NCBI GenBank assembly: GCA_934661375.1 | Contig: CAKUJH010000011.1 | Span: 1 to 64,000, forward strand | DNA from: an uncultured Victivallales bacterium | Lineage (GTDB): Bacteria; Verrucomicrobiota; Lentisphaeria; Victivallales; UBA1829 | DNA: 64,000 bases | Direction of reading: 5' to 3' | Shown here: positions 26,508 through 35,660 of the stretch, piece by piece | Layout of the letters: every line of letters begins with the position of its first letter | Numbering within the stretch: position 1 is the stretch's first letter | Translations under genes and position numbers: made by a program | Notes under the pieces: generated by a model | The model's input: the letters and a program-made list of their open reading frames with translations, nothing else | Told to the model about the DNA's origin: nothing | Database searches by the model: none

Positions 26508-27380
26508 TCAGTCAAAACTGGATTCCGAAGCATAATTGCGGCGGTATTGCGCCGGCGGAACTCCGTAGATTTTCTTGAAGGTACGGGAAAAATGGAAGCG
26601 GTCTTTCACCCCGACAATCTCGCAGATTTCGTCAATGGAATGCTGATCGGAATGCAGCAGTTTCGACGCCAGATTATAGCGCAGCTGCAGCAGGTACTGA
26701 TAAGGGGTTACACCGGTATTTTCCCGGAACAGCCGGGAGAATGCGTTCGGGGTCATTTTGACCCGTGCCGCAAGGGTGTCCAGATTGACTTCATTTGCCA
26801 GATGTTCCCGGAGATAGTTGCAGGTCAGTTCCATACGTCGGTCGGTTTCCGATTCCAGCAGTGCTTCGGAAGGCAGCAGGGTCAGCGCTCTGGAGCACAG
26901 GGAAATGGAAAGCAGAGAATTGCGGAGACAGTCCGGTTTGTCCCGGATCAGGGAATGTTTGAGTTCTTCCAGCACCGGCCGCATTTCCACGGTGAGCGGG
27001 ATTTCATGAAACGGGAAACGCGGGTTTCCCGTACTCATGGACAATTCGAAATGAATATACAGCTGGTACGGCATCCCGGTACACCAGGTCAGCCTGTTGC
27101 AATGCGGCGGCAGAATGTAGCAGCGGTCCGGGCGGATTTCCACTTTTTCCCCGTCGGCGGTATACAACCCTGCGCCGCAGCTGTCGTGATGATAAAACCG
27201 CCAGAAAGGTCCGGACAGATGCCGCTTATGCCAGAACGATCCCAGCCGGACATATCCCGCGTAATCCATTGAAATTTGCGGGGGTTCCGGTATGGATTGT
27301 AGATTTTTATTCATATTTTTGCAGGTTTTCTTCATATAGTTTCTGTTTACAACCAAATTAAAATAGCTTGTAAATTTCAT
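26508..27380 (-). CDS. AraC-family transcriptional regulator
   Basis: The C-terminus carries two helix-turn-helix units: NLDTLAARVKMTPNAFSRLF and SIDEICEIVGVKDRFHFSR, ending FKKIYGVPPAQYRRN, the classic AraC signature. The N-terminal arm (RPDRCYILPPHCNRLT, YQLYIHFEL) is a cupin-like sensor. The longest reading starts at 27380, but the first 20-30 residues are low in conserved character. A start at the ATG near 27314 (MNKNLQSIPEPP) fits better with related proteins. It is convergent with the biotin operon and has no obvious target next to it, so its regulon is unknown. Confidence 0.85.
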   Translation of the reverse strand: MKFTSYFNLVVNRNYMKKTCKNMNKNLQSIPEPPQISMDYAGYVRLGSFWHKRHLSGPFWRFYHHDSCGAGLYTADGEKVEIRPDRCYILPPHCNRLTWCTGMPYQLYIHFELSMSTGNPRFPFHEIPLTVEMRPVLEELKHSLIRDKPDCLRNSLLSISLCSRALTLLPSEALLESETDRRMELTCNYLREHLANEVNLDTLAARVKMTPNAFSRLFRENTGVTPYQYLLQLRYNLASKLLHSDQHSIDEICEIVGVKDRFHFSRTFKKIYGVPPAQYRRNYASESSFD

Positions 27381-28016
27381 ATTTCAAATGCGGAAGAAAA
27401 ATTATCAGTAAAAAAACAGAATGGGCTGGCTGGAATCCGGAACATTTTCGGAGAAATGCGGGGCTGACGGACATTCCGGGTCTGAAGAATCCGGATAGGA
27501 AGCCGGTTTTTTTATTTTTTTTGCAAAAAAAAGCTATTTTCTTTAAAAAAGGACTTTTATTTTTTCCCGAATGCGGTATTGTTCTATACTAATGGCCCGA
27601 AATTCGTTTGCGGATGAACTGAGGGATTCACATATAAATGTCAAAATCAAATTTGGCGAACAGGTGTTATGCACCGGACCGGAAAGTTTCATGGTTTATG
27701 AAAATATTTATAAATGAAACGGGAACAGAAACTTGGAGAAGCAGAAAATGTCTCCGGGGTTCTCCGTCATTGCACGGCAGACGTTTTTGCTTTATGAAGA
27801 TTGGAGATAATTTCATGAAGGCTTCGTGTCCGGCGTTGTGATTCCGTTCGCATTTCGGCGGAGGAATGGCGCGATGAAGTATCACCGTGATGAAAACGGT
27901 ATGCTGAACATGACCGGCAACTGCTTCCGGCAGGATTCCGACAATCATGTCCGGCGGTTATTTCGTACCTGCGCGGAAATTCCGTCCGCTGTTCAATCAG
28001 GGAACAGGATGCGGCA
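27381..28016 (+). other. Intergenic region with several RNA hairpins
   Basis: These roughly 635 bp hold no convincing protein gene apart from a possible small ORF at the end. A TATACT at 27585-27590 is a weak promoter -10. After it come four hairpins: ACAT/ATGT near 27630; GGTG/CACC at 27663-27675; GTTTCA..TTTAT with ATAAA..TGAAAC at 27686-27720; and a 13-bp stem with one bulge at 27740-27753 with 27779-27791. Outer segments CCCGAAATTCG (27596) and CGCATTTCGG (27850) could pair as a closing stem. Position just upstream of a 5-formyl-THF cyclo-ligase gene recalls 6S RNA in proteobacteria, but no 6S consensus was recognised. Confidence 0.35.
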
Positions 28017-28020
28017 ATGA
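27874..28020 (+). CDS. Possible small ORF ahead of the cyclo-ligase gene
   Basis: A 48-codon reading frame (MKYHRDENGMLNMTGNCF at its start) begins behind GCGGAGGAATGG, a good ribosome site, and its TGA overlaps the ATG of the cyclo-ligase gene (ATGA), the arrangement used for real coupled genes here. The composition is polar and unlike a membrane peptide, and no homology is recognised. It could be a leader peptide that couples ribosome entry to the next gene, or chance. Confidence 0.3.
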   Translation: MKYHRDENGMLNMTGNCFRQDSDNHVRRLFRTCAEIPSAVQSGNRMRQ

Positions 28021-28616
28021 CAAGTCTGACTCAAACTGAAAAGCAGCTTCTGCGCCGGGAGAAACTTCAAGCCAGAAGGGATCTCGCTGCGGAATACCGG
28101 AAGTGTGCCGACGAGTTGATCCGCACCCATCTGGAAGCGTTGCCGGAATACGGGAATGCTTCCGTCATCGCGGCGTATGCCAGCGATGGAACGGAGCCGG
28201 ACCTGATCCCGCTGCTCCGTAAGGCACGTATGGAAGGCAAAACTGTTTGTCTGCCCCGCTGGTGCAATGATTCCACGTATGAAATGGCTGAGCCGGATGC
28301 GGATTTCACGCTGGTGGAAGGCAAATGGAAAATGCCTGAGCCGCCGGAAAATGCGCCCGCTGTGCCGGATTTCATGCTGAAGAAGGCCTTGTGGCTGATC
28401 CCCGGAGTGGCGTTCGATGAACAATGCGGACGCCTGGGACGCGGGAAAGGGATTTATGACCGTTTCCTCGCCCGTGCCGGCGGTGTGCCGCTGGGAATTT
28501 TTTATGAATGTCAGAAGACGGCGGTCCTGCCCATGGAATCCCATGATCAGCCTTTGTATCTGGTCGTGACTGAAAAGCAGGTTTACCGCCGCCCCCAACC
28601 CGTTGAATGCAAATGA
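28017..28616 (+). CDS. 5-formyltetrahydrofolate cyclo-ligase
   Basis: A 199-residue enzyme that converts 5-formyl-THF to 5,10-methenyl-THF with ATP. REKLQARRDL at the start, LIPGVAFDEQCGRLGRGKGIYD (shown here as two conserved parts, GVAFDEQ and GRLGRGKGIYDRFL) and the terminal LYLVVTEKQV are family hallmarks. It is the fthC/ygfA type. It overlaps the small upstream ORF by four bases and ends 16 bases before RNase Y, so it is cotranscribed with rny. The function is folate salvage and one-carbon balance. Confidence 0.88.
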   Translation: MTSLTQTEKQLLRREKLQARRDLAAEYRKCADELIRTHLEALPEYGNASVIAAYASDGTEPDLIPLLRKARMEGKTVCLPRWCNDSTYEMAEPDADFTLVEGKWKMPEPPENAPAVPDFMLKKALWLIPGVAFDEQCGRLGRGKGIYDRFLARAGGVPLGIFYECQKTAVLPMESHDQPLYLVVTEKQVYRRPQPVECK

Positions 28617-28632
28617 AAAGGAGAAAATTATC

Positions 28633-30186
28633 ATGTCTACTGTTGTTTTTATCGTCGCCGCCCTGCTGGTCGGTTTGATCCTGGGCAATCTTGTCCATTT
28701 CCTGGCGGTGCGCGCCATCGGCTCCAAAACCATGTCCGCCGCCAGCAAATTTAAAATCGACGCGGAACGCGAAGCGGAACGTCTGCTCCGTGAAGCGCGG
28801 GTTACCGCCAAGAGCGACGTCCTCAAAATCAAGGAGGACTTTGAAAATGAAATGAAGGAACGCCGCCGCGAACTTCAGGTTTCCGAACGCCGTCTGGCGC
28901 AGAAAGAAGAGAATCTGGACCGCAAAGCTGATTCTTTCGAAGCCAAAGTCCGCAACGTCGAAAAGAAAGAGCATGACATCGAGCAGATCAAGGAACGTCT
29001 GCTTTCCAGAGAAGAGGATCTCAAAAAAGGAATTGCCCGTCAGATTGACGAACTTCAGCGCATTTCCGAACTGGACCGCGAAACTGCCACGAACATGCTG
29101 CTGGAAAAACTCAAAGGCGAAGTCGAAAATGAATGCGGTCTCATGATCCGCAATCAGGTCGAGGAAGCCAAGCAGAAAGTCGAACGCGAGTCCCAGCGTC
29201 TGCTCATGCTGGCGATTCAGCGTTATGCCGGCGACTGCACCTACGAACGCACCACTGCCACCATTCCGCTCCCCAGCGATGAAATGAAAGGCCGCATCAT
29301 CGGACGGGAAGGACGCAACATCCGCGCTCTGGAAGCCGCCACCGGTGTCAACATCCTGATAGACGATACCCCGGAAGCCGTGGTAATTTCCTGCTTCGAC
29401 CCGATCCGCAAGGAAGTCGCCCGCCGTCTGCTGGAAAAACTGATTGCCGACGGCCGCATTCATCCGACCCGTATTGAAGACCTCATCAAGAAAATCCGCA
29501 AGGAAATCGACGAGGAAGTCTTCGATGCCGGCGAAAAGGCTGTGCTGGACTGCGGTCTGCAAGGCGTTCCCAAGCCTCTGATTACCCTGCTGGGGCGTTT
29601 GCAGTTCCGTTTCAGTTTCTCCCAGAACGTGCTGAAACATTCCATTGAGACAGCCGCGTTCATGGGAACGATTGCCGCGGAAATGGGGCTGGACGCCCAG
29701 AAGGCGCGCCGGATCGGTCTGTTCCATGACATCGGCAAAGCGGTTGACCATGAAGTTGAAGGCACGCACGCCGCCATCGGTGCGGACATTCTCCGCAAAT
29801 ACAACGAAGCCAAGGATGTGGTCAATGCGGTTGCCGCGCACCATGAGGAAGTGGAAGGCACTTCACTTTATGCGTTCCTCGCCAATGCCTGTGACGCTTT
29901 GAGCGCATCGCGTCCCGGCGCACGCAGCGAGACTACGGAACTTTATCTCAAACGTCTGGAACAGCTGGAAAGCATTGCCGGCGAATTCCCCGGTGTGGAA
30001 TCCTGTTTCGCTTTGCAGGCAGGTCGCGAAATCCGGGTCGTTGTGCAGCCTGAAAAAATTTCCGAAGCCCAGGCGCAGGTCCTGAGCCGGGACATCTGCT
30101 GCCGGATCGAAAAGGAAATGAACTATCCCGGTCAGATCAAAGTTTCGGTCATCCGCGAAACCCGTGCCGTGGAATACGCCAAGTAA
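28633..30186 (+). CDS. rny: Ribonuclease Y
   Basis: A 517-residue membrane-anchored endoribonuclease. The N-terminal helix (VVFIVAALLVGLILGNLVHF) is followed by a coiled coil (about residues 35-200, rich in EREAERLLREAR-type repeats), a KH domain (KGRIIGREGRNIRALE) and an HD domain with FHDIGKAVDHE (His365, Asp366). It initiates mRNA decay in species without RNase E dominance. The ATG at 28633 is chosen behind AAAAGGAG; an earlier in-frame ATG at 28603 overlaps the cyclo-ligase. The domain order is complete and standard. Confidence 0.95.
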   Translation: MSTVVFIVAALLVGLILGNLVHFLAVRAIGSKTMSAASKFKIDAEREAERLLREARVTAKSDVLKIKEDFENEMKERRRELQVSERRLAQKEENLDRKADSFEAKVRNVEKKEHDIEQIKERLLSREEDLKKGIARQIDELQRISELDRETATNMLLEKLKGEVENECGLMIRNQVEEAKQKVERESQRLLMLAIQRYAGDCTYERTTATIPLPSDEMKGRIIGREGRNIRALEAATGVNILIDDTPEAVVISCFDPIRKEVARRLLEKLIADGRIHPTRIEDLIKKIRKEIDEEVFDAGEKAVLDCGLQGVPKPLITLLGRLQFRFSFSQNVLKHSIETAAFMGTIAAEMGLDAQKARRIGLFHDIGKAVDHEVEGTHAAIGADILRKYNEAKDVVNAVAAHHEEVEGTSLYAFLANACDALSASRPGARSETTELYLKRLEQLESIAGEFPGVESCFALQAGREIRVVVQPEKISEAQAQVLSRDICCRIEKEMNYPGQIKVSVIRETRAVEYAK

Positions 30187-30200
30187 GGACGCGGTTTCAG

Positions 30201-30995
30201 ATGGATGCTCTTCTGAAACAGACGCTGTCGGAACGTTTCCGGGAATATGTGCAGACTTTTGCCGTTCCCGGAAAGGAAACGCCGGGTCCCATTGTGCTGA
30301 AACAGGAGCATACTTTTGACGTATGTTCCATCATGGAGCGGATTGCGGAAAAGGAGGAACCTGATCCGCAGCGCCGGATGCTTTACTGGCTGTGCGCTCT
30401 GTTCCATGACGTTTCACGTTTTGAGCAGTACCGCGATTTCCATACGTTCAGCGATGACCGGTCCTTCGATCACGGGCAGCGGAGCGCGGAAATTTTCCTG
30501 CGTGATTTCGAGGTTCCCGGCTTGTCGGAAGCAGATCGCCGCATTGTTCATGATGCGGTTGCGTTTCACAATAAACTGCAGCTGCCGTCGGACATGGATG
30601 CGCAGACCCTGGGACCCGCCAGAGCCATTCGCGACGCCGATAAGATTTCCATTCTGAAACTGCTGAACCGGCATTTCGCGCATTCGCTGATTTCCGAAGA
30701 GGAGACGGTGAATCTGAGCTTGCCCGATTCGCCCGGATTCACGGAGGAGCTGCGCCGGAAAGTTCTCCACGGTGAACCTGTGCTGTACCGGCTGATGCGG
30801 AATGTCAATGATTTCAAGCTCAACATTTTCGGCTGGACTGCGGATTTCAATTACCCCGAATCCGCGCGGATTCTGCTGGAAGAAAAGATTTATGACCGGA
30901 CCCGGACTTTCCTTCCGGCGTCTCCGGAACTGGACGAAATGTGCGAAGTCTGCATGGCGCGTCTGAAAAGACTTGCCGAAGGAAAACGAGGCTGA
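30201..30995 (+). CDS. HD-domain phosphohydrolase
   Basis: A 264-residue soluble protein. H-HD-D motif residues appear as KQEHTFDVCSIM, LFHDVSRFEQY (His and Asp around residue 72) and RDADKISILKLL, the pattern of metal-dependent HD hydrolases. It lies 14 bases after rny, and its end overlaps nothing; the ABC ATPase begins two bases downstream. The substrate may be a nucleotide, but nothing in the sequence specifies it. Co-occurrence with RNase Y (another HD enzyme) in one transcript suggests a role in nucleotide or RNA turnover, which is an inference. Confidence 0.78.
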   Translation: MDALLKQTLSERFREYVQTFAVPGKETPGPIVLKQEHTFDVCSIMERIAEKEEPDPQRRMLYWLCALFHDVSRFEQYRDFHTFSDDRSFDHGQRSAEIFLRDFEVPGLSEADRRIVHDAVAFHNKLQLPSDMDAQTLGPARAIRDADKISILKLLNRHFAHSLISEEETVNLSLPDSPGFTEELRRKVLHGEPVLYRLMRNVNDFKLNIFGWTADFNYPESARILLEEKIYDRTRTFLPASPELDEMCEVCMARLKRLAEGKRG

Positions 30996-30997
30996 TC

Positions 30998-31966
30998 ATG
31001 CCGCTGCTCCGGGTGGAACATCTGAAAAAATATTATCCGGCGCCGTCGCCTTTGTTCGGACCGAAACGTTTCGTCCGCGCTCTGGATGATGTCTCTTTTG
31101 AATTGAACGAAGGGGAAACGCTGGGGCTGGTCGGGGAGAGCGGCTGCGGGAAAAGCACGCTGGCGCGTCAGCTGATCCGTCTGGAAAATCCGACAGACGG
31201 TCATATTTATCTGGATGATATTGATCTGGGTTCACTGCACGGCGGGAAACTGCGGAAAATGCGCGGCAGTTTCCAGATGATTTTTCAGGACCCCTATGCT
31301 TCGCTGAATCCGCGGATGAGCGTATACAGCGCGTTGGAGGAGGCGTTGAAGCTGCACACGGAGCTGGATGAGCCCGGCAGGGCGGAACGGATTGCCGAAC
31401 TGCTGCGTCAAGTCGGTCTGAAACCGGAACACGCGCGGCGGTATCCGCATCAGTTCAGCGGCGGACAGCGGCAGCGGATCGGCATAGCGCGCGCGCTGGC
31501 GGTGAATCCGCGCTTCATCGTGGCGGATGAACCGGTGTCCGCGCTGGATGTCAGTGTACAGTCGCAGATCGTGAACCTGCTTCAGGATATTCAGAAGGAA
31601 ACGAAAGTAGCTTTTCTGTTTATTGCGCATGATCTGGCGGTGGTGGAACATATCAGCCACCGGATCATGGTGATGTATCTGGGACGGATCGCGGAAACGG
31701 GGCCTGCCCGTGAATTGTGCGCGCATCCTGCGCATCCCTATACCCGCGCCTTGCTCTCTTCCGTCCCGACGACGCGCCCGGAAAAACGCCCGGAACGGAT
31801 TGTGCTGACCGGTGATGTGCCTTCTCCGCTAAATCCGCCGTCCGGCTGCCGTTTCCATCCGCGCTGTCCGCGCTGTCAGCCTGTATGCAGACAGGAAGAA
31901 CCGCAGCTTCGTCCTGTGGGCGGCTGCACCGGACATTGCTGTGCCTGTCATTTCCCGTTTATTTGA
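30998..31966 (+). CDS. Oligopeptide/dipeptide-type ABC transporter ATPase (OppF/DppF-like)
   Basis: A 322-residue ATPase: Walker A GESGCGKSTL (about residues 46-55), Q-loop in FQDPYASLNPR, signature FSGGQRQRIGIARAL, Walker B FIVADEP and the H-loop. The C-terminal oligopeptide-type extension is present (HPAHPYTRALLSSVP and SGCRFHPRCPRC with paired cysteines). This half normally works with OppD, two permeases and a binding protein, none of which are adjacent. The start at 30998 is preferred over longer readings that overlap the HD gene. The lack of partners means the transporter is completed from elsewhere or this is an orphan ATPase. Confidence 0.88.
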   Translation: MPLLRVEHLKKYYPAPSPLFGPKRFVRALDDVSFELNEGETLGLVGESGCGKSTLARQLIRLENPTDGHIYLDDIDLGSLHGGKLRKMRGSFQMIFQDPYASLNPRMSVYSALEEALKLHTELDEPGRAERIAELLRQVGLKPEHARRYPHQFSGGQRQRIGIARALAVNPRFIVADEPVSALDVSVQSQIVNLLQDIQKETKVAFLFIAHDLAVVEHISHRIMVMYLGRIAETGPARELCAHPAHPYTRALLSSVPTTRPEKRPERIVLTGDVPSPLNPPSGCRFHPRCPRCQPVCRQEEPQLRPVGGCTGHCCACHFPFI

Positions 31967-31983
31967 ATTTCCGTTCATAAAAA

Positions 31984-32016
31984 ACGGACAACGGGAGATA
32001 TTTCCGCGTTGTCCGT
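31984..32016 (-). terminator. Rho-independent terminator of the DUF4091 gene
   Basis: ACGGACAACG (31984-31993) pairs with CGTTGTCCGT (32007-32016). On the minus strand the stem is followed by TTTTTTATG, giving the T tract that ends transcription of the 32042-34675 gene. It may also serve the convergent ABC ATPase. Confidence 0.85.
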
Positions 32017-32041
32017 GGTGGGAAAAAGGCAGATTCAAAGA

Positions 32042-34675
32042 TTATTTCCAGCCGCCGGGATATTGATCGAGCAGATTACCGATTTTTTCCCGGACGGATT
32101 CCAGCTGTTCCCCATTGTATTCACGGGAGACCATTTTGCCGTCGTTGCGGGTTTCCCCTGCGATGACCTGCGGGATTTCCGCTTCGGCGCGGTTCACTTC
32201 TTTCAGCCAGTTGCGGAATGCTTTTTCCGTACGCTGCGCCGCTTCCGCTTTTTTGGCATCCAGCAGCAGGAAATATTCCATGTCTTCCAGACCGTCGCGC
32301 AGAACCGCCAGGCGCAGGGAACTGTAAATTCTGCCGTTCCGGGCATCGGGGTAGACCAGATATCCGTCGCCGTTGCCGTCCTGATACTGGTTGGCGTGCC
32401 ATTGAACTTCCGGCCAGACTTTGCCTGTCTGCTTGCGGGTTCTCACCGCCTGATCCCAGAAACAGACGCCCCAATAGAGAAGACCGGTGATTTTACGGGT
32501 ACGGCACCACCAGAGCAGGGCGCGGTGCGTGAAGGCTTCATGGTCGATGAACAGGTTGTAACGGTTTTTGGGGATCACGCAGACATAACACCAGGCTTCA
32601 TCGCCTTTTTTCACTCGTTCGGCAGCAAAATCCGGATTGAAGTTGGCGGTGAGCGGACACCAGATATTGACCGCCTCCACGGTTTCCGGAGTCATGCGCT
32701 GAAGTTTGTAGCCGACGGCAAGGGTTTTCAGTTCCGGAGCGAATTTCCGGCTGTCCATGTACAGACGGTTCCATTCCGGTCCGTTGGATTCATCCCAGAT
32801 ATAGTGGTAGGCATATTTTTCCCAGCCGTTCTTTTTGGCATTTTCCCAGGCAGCCTGCAGGAAGTCGCGGTAGATGTTCTGGAATTCCGGATGCTTCATG
32901 CTGTACGGCAGCCGTTTCGCCTTGCCGGTCTTGGGATCGGTCAGCCACATGTACCCGAAATAGCGGTCCCAGGTCGGGCTGGGGGCAACATTGTAGCCGG
33001 TTCCGTGGAATTCATCCAGAATCATCCGGGTGATTTCGTTTTCCTTGGTGAAATCAAAATGATATTTGCCCTGCGCATCTTTCGTGGCGGTCCAGTTCGG
33101 CTGAAGCCAGGTCGGACGGTGTTCCAGCATGGGCATCAGAGTCAGACGGTTTTTCGCGGAGATTTCGATGATTTTGCGGGACATGGCTTTTTCGCCCTGC
33201 CAGTCCTTGATGCCGAAATATTCCAGCATGAAAACGCGGTTCAGGAAGAAGCAGGTGCGGAACTGTGAACGTTCCGGCAGGGAAAATTTCCGGACGGAGA
33301 TGTTCAGCATCATGACTGCTTCGGTTCCCGATTCTCCGGAGATGACCAGCTTCCCGCTGTAGGTTCCGGGTTTTGTATTGCCGTCTGCTTCGACAGTGAT
33401 CCAGAGCGGCTGATTCTTTCCGTTCAGGCGGATTTCGGATTTTTCCAGCGGGAGCAGGGGATCGGGATAAGAGGCTGTGCGTTCGTTGACCTGCGGATAG
33501 GCTCTGCGGTCGGACCGGATGTAGTCGACTTTTTCGAACTTCACTTCCGGAGCCTTGCTGTCCTGTGGAATCCAGCGGATTTTCAGGGTTTCCGGTTTGT
33601 CGGTCTGCGGCAGAAGCACCAGCTGAAGGTGTTCGGCTTCGCGGCGAGCCAGCGAAAGATTCAGTTCCAGCACATCCGCGTTGTCTTTCCATTCCGGCCG
33701 GATGTCATACTCGAAAACTTTCCGCATGGTGGATTCCGGAATGACAGCGAAACTTCCGGTGCGTCCGGCGAACAGTTTTTCCCGTGCGGCATTGAAGTTG
33801 CTCCGGTTGCAGAACAGACGCAGCTGTTCATTGGTGCGGATGACGTCATAGCAGTTGACTTCGCCGAGGCTGGCGGAATGGGAGAAAATACGGAATCCCG
33901 GATTTTCCGGAGTGCGGAACACGATATCCGCGATGGTGCGTCCCGTTTTCCCGGTCGTGCGGAAAAACAGCTGTACCACCGGATCATCCGGAGTGCCGGG
34001 CTGAACGATCAGCTTGCCGACGCCCGGTGTGACTTTGCTGGAACGGATTTTTCCGGATTTGGAGACGGTCTCAACAATGACTTCGGGCGCGGGGCAGAAT
34101 TTGTCCTTGCCCATACCGGTCAGCAGTTCGACCGGCTGGTTGAAAACGCCTTGGAAAGAGATCTGCGCCGCCTGTTCAGCGTCCAGATGGACACCGGGGA
34201 GGTTTTCCTTCTGAACGGCAATTTCTTCCGGGCTCAGCGGGTGTTCGACAAAAGTGACCGCGGCAATGCTGCCGGGTTTGCCCATGCCGTCGGTGGTCAG
34301 GTAGTCGCGGGGATGAAGCCGGTCGCGGACCAGACGAATCTGTTTCCATTCCGGAGTGGAGATCCGGCGGTACGGTGTAACATAACCGGACCGCTGAACG
34401 CCATAGATGCCCATGGTGAAGTCTCCTTTGCAGAGAGCCAGCACATCATAGGTTTTTGTGTAGTCCATCATAACGGGCTTCCGGGGTTCCAGGAACCATT
34501 GGACACTCCAGTCCCGTCCGACTTTGGCAACTTTGCCGGATGGCGCAGTGGGGTCGTCCGCCACGGATGCGCCGCGCATGTATCGGACATTCATCTTATC
34601 CTGAGTGAAGGTCTGGTCTCCCAGAACGGTCAGTCCGCAGAACAGTGCCGCGGCAGCTAACAGCAAATATTTCAT
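32042..34675 (-). CDS. Secreted DUF4091-type glycoside-hydrolase-like protein
   Basis: An 877-residue protein with a signal peptide (MKYLLLAAAALFCGLTVLG). The first half has beta-sandwich domains (for example QPLWITVEADGNTKPGTYSG, a bacterial alpha-L-type Ig-like strand). The second half is a barrel containing YHYIWDESNGPEWNRLY and LLYWGVCFWDQ, and the late segment VYPDARNGRIYSSLRLAVLRDGLEDMEYF, noted here in parts (IYSSLRLAVLRDGLEDMEYF), is the diagnostic end of DUF4091 proteins. These occur in gut Bacteroidetes and PVC sugar loci and are suspected hydrolases acting on plant or host glycans. It is followed upstream by a pseudopilin on the same strand. Confidence 0.8.
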   Translation of the reverse strand: MKYLLLAAAALFCGLTVLGDQTFTQDKMNVRYMRGASVADDPTAPSGKVAKVGRDWSVQWFLEPRKPVMMDYTKTYDVLALCKGDFTMGIYGVQRSGYVTPYRRISTPEWKQIRLVRDRLHPRDYLTTDGMGKPGSIAAVTFVEHPLSPEEIAVQKENLPGVHLDAEQAAQISFQGVFNQPVELLTGMGKDKFCPAPEVIVETVSKSGKIRSSKVTPGVGKLIVQPGTPDDPVVQLFFRTTGKTGRTIADIVFRTPENPGFRIFSHSASLGEVNCYDVIRTNEQLRLFCNRSNFNAAREKLFAGRTGSFAVIPESTMRKVFEYDIRPEWKDNADVLELNLSLARREAEHLQLVLLPQTDKPETLKIRWIPQDSKAPEVKFEKVDYIRSDRRAYPQVNERTASYPDPLLPLEKSEIRLNGKNQPLWITVEADGNTKPGTYSGKLVISGESGTEAVMMLNISVRKFSLPERSQFRTCFFLNRVFMLEYFGIKDWQGEKAMSRKIIEISAKNRLTLMPMLEHRPTWLQPNWTATKDAQGKYHFDFTKENEITRMILDEFHGTGYNVAPSPTWDRYFGYMWLTDPKTGKAKRLPYSMKHPEFQNIYRDFLQAAWENAKKNGWEKYAYHYIWDESNGPEWNRLYMDSRKFAPELKTLAVGYKLQRMTPETVEAVNIWCPLTANFNPDFAAERVKKGDEAWCYVCVIPKNRYNLFIDHEAFTHRALLWWCRTRKITGLLYWGVCFWDQAVRTRKQTGKVWPEVQWHANQYQDGNGDGYLVYPDARNGRIYSSLRLAVLRDGLEDMEYFLLLDAKKAEAAQRTEKAFRNWLKEVNRAEAEIPQVIAGETRNDGKMVSREYNGEQLESVREKIGNLLDQYPGGWK

Positions 34676-34716
34676 GACTTTTGCTTCTCCTGTTGTTTAT
34701 GACAGATGTTTTCGGT

Positions 34717-35469
34717 TCAATACCAGAGATATGCACCGTTTCCTTTTACCATTGTGGGGATGAACTGCTGCGGTTTCATCAGCGATACACTTCCATCCGC
34801 CATGGCGGTGCTTCCCGCAAAGGAATGCCGGCGGGCGGCAGTGGAGAACAGCAGCCATCTTTCATCTCCGCCTTTGACGTAGCAGAGATACCAGATGTTT
34901 TCCACACTGTCCAGTTTGTGGATCAGCTTGTTGCTGTCCCAGTAGGATTCACGGAATTCGATGGTGCGGGAGGGTTCCTTGATGCTGGCGCGTTTTTTGT
35001 TGGATTTTGTTCCGACAGCCCATTTGGGCGTGATACCGCCGGCGAGCAGAGCATTGACCTGATAGCTCAGCAGGGTTCCGACCGGCGGACGTTTGGCGTT
35101 GGTGTCATGGAATATGTTGCTCAGGGAGGTGCTGCACGCCATGACTTTGCCGGTTACGTATTTGTTGTCGCGCAGCAGACTGAAGTAGTTGGAGTTGTCA
35201 GACCACATGCCGAGCGGGATGCGTCCCTGATAATCGTTGCTGTACATGTTGCCAGCCAGGGCGATCTGCTTTGCCTGGGAGACGCAGTTGATGCCCTGTG
35301 CTTTTTCCCGTGCAGCTTTCAGCGCAGGTAGCAGCATTCCCGCCAGAATGGCAATGATCGCAATCACCACGAGGAGTTCTATTAATGTGAACCTCAACGG
35401 TTTACGATTCAAGTATGAGGTGTGAAATATGAAATATGAAATGGATGATAATGCTTTTTGTCTGATCAT
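34717..35469 (-). CDS. Prepilin-type N-terminal methylation domain protein (H-X9-DG type)
   Basis: A 250-residue pseudopilin. After a 26-residue leader (ending NRKPLR) comes FTLIELLVVIAIIAI with the conserved Glu5, then the long amphipathic helix AAREKAQGINCVSQAKQIA. The C-terminus carries HSFAGSTAMADG, which fits H-X9-DG. It directly precedes the DUF4091 hydrolase, mirroring the LacI-pseudopilin-hydrolase order at 4 kb. The N-terminal helix DNA is strikingly similar to that of the pseudopilin at 4019, a sign of recent duplication or gene conversion. The upstream AT-rich region contains TATAAT-like sequence but no clear -35. Confidence 0.82.
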   Translation of the reverse strand: MIRQKALSSISYFIFHTSYLNRKPLRFTLIELLVVIAIIAILAGMLLPALKAAREKAQGINCVSQAKQIALAGNMYSNDYQGRIPLGMWSDNSNYFSLLRDNKYVTGKVMACSTSLSNIFHDTNAKRPPVGTLLSYQVNALLAGGITPKWAVGTKSNKKRASIKEPSRTIEFRESYWDSNKLIHKLDSVENIWYLCYVKGGDERWLLFSTAARRHSFAGSTAMADGSVSLMKPQQFIPTMVKGNGAYLWY

Positions 35470-35660
35470 GATTCTGTTTCCTTTCGTTCATTTTGACGGC
35501 AATTTTGTTTGCGGCAGATTTCAAGCTGTCTCCTTTTCCTTTCGATCAAACCTCGCTTTCTTTTGCCATAGCAATTTATTGGTTGATGTTGTAATTCTGT
35601 CGTTTTCTGTTCATTGAATATTATAATATACTTCCCTTGAAAAAAGAATAGACGGAAATG

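Noticed and set aside
27638..27841. 67-residue ORF MSKSNLANRCYA...
   Set aside because: No ribosome site, and it overlaps the strongest hairpins of the structured region.
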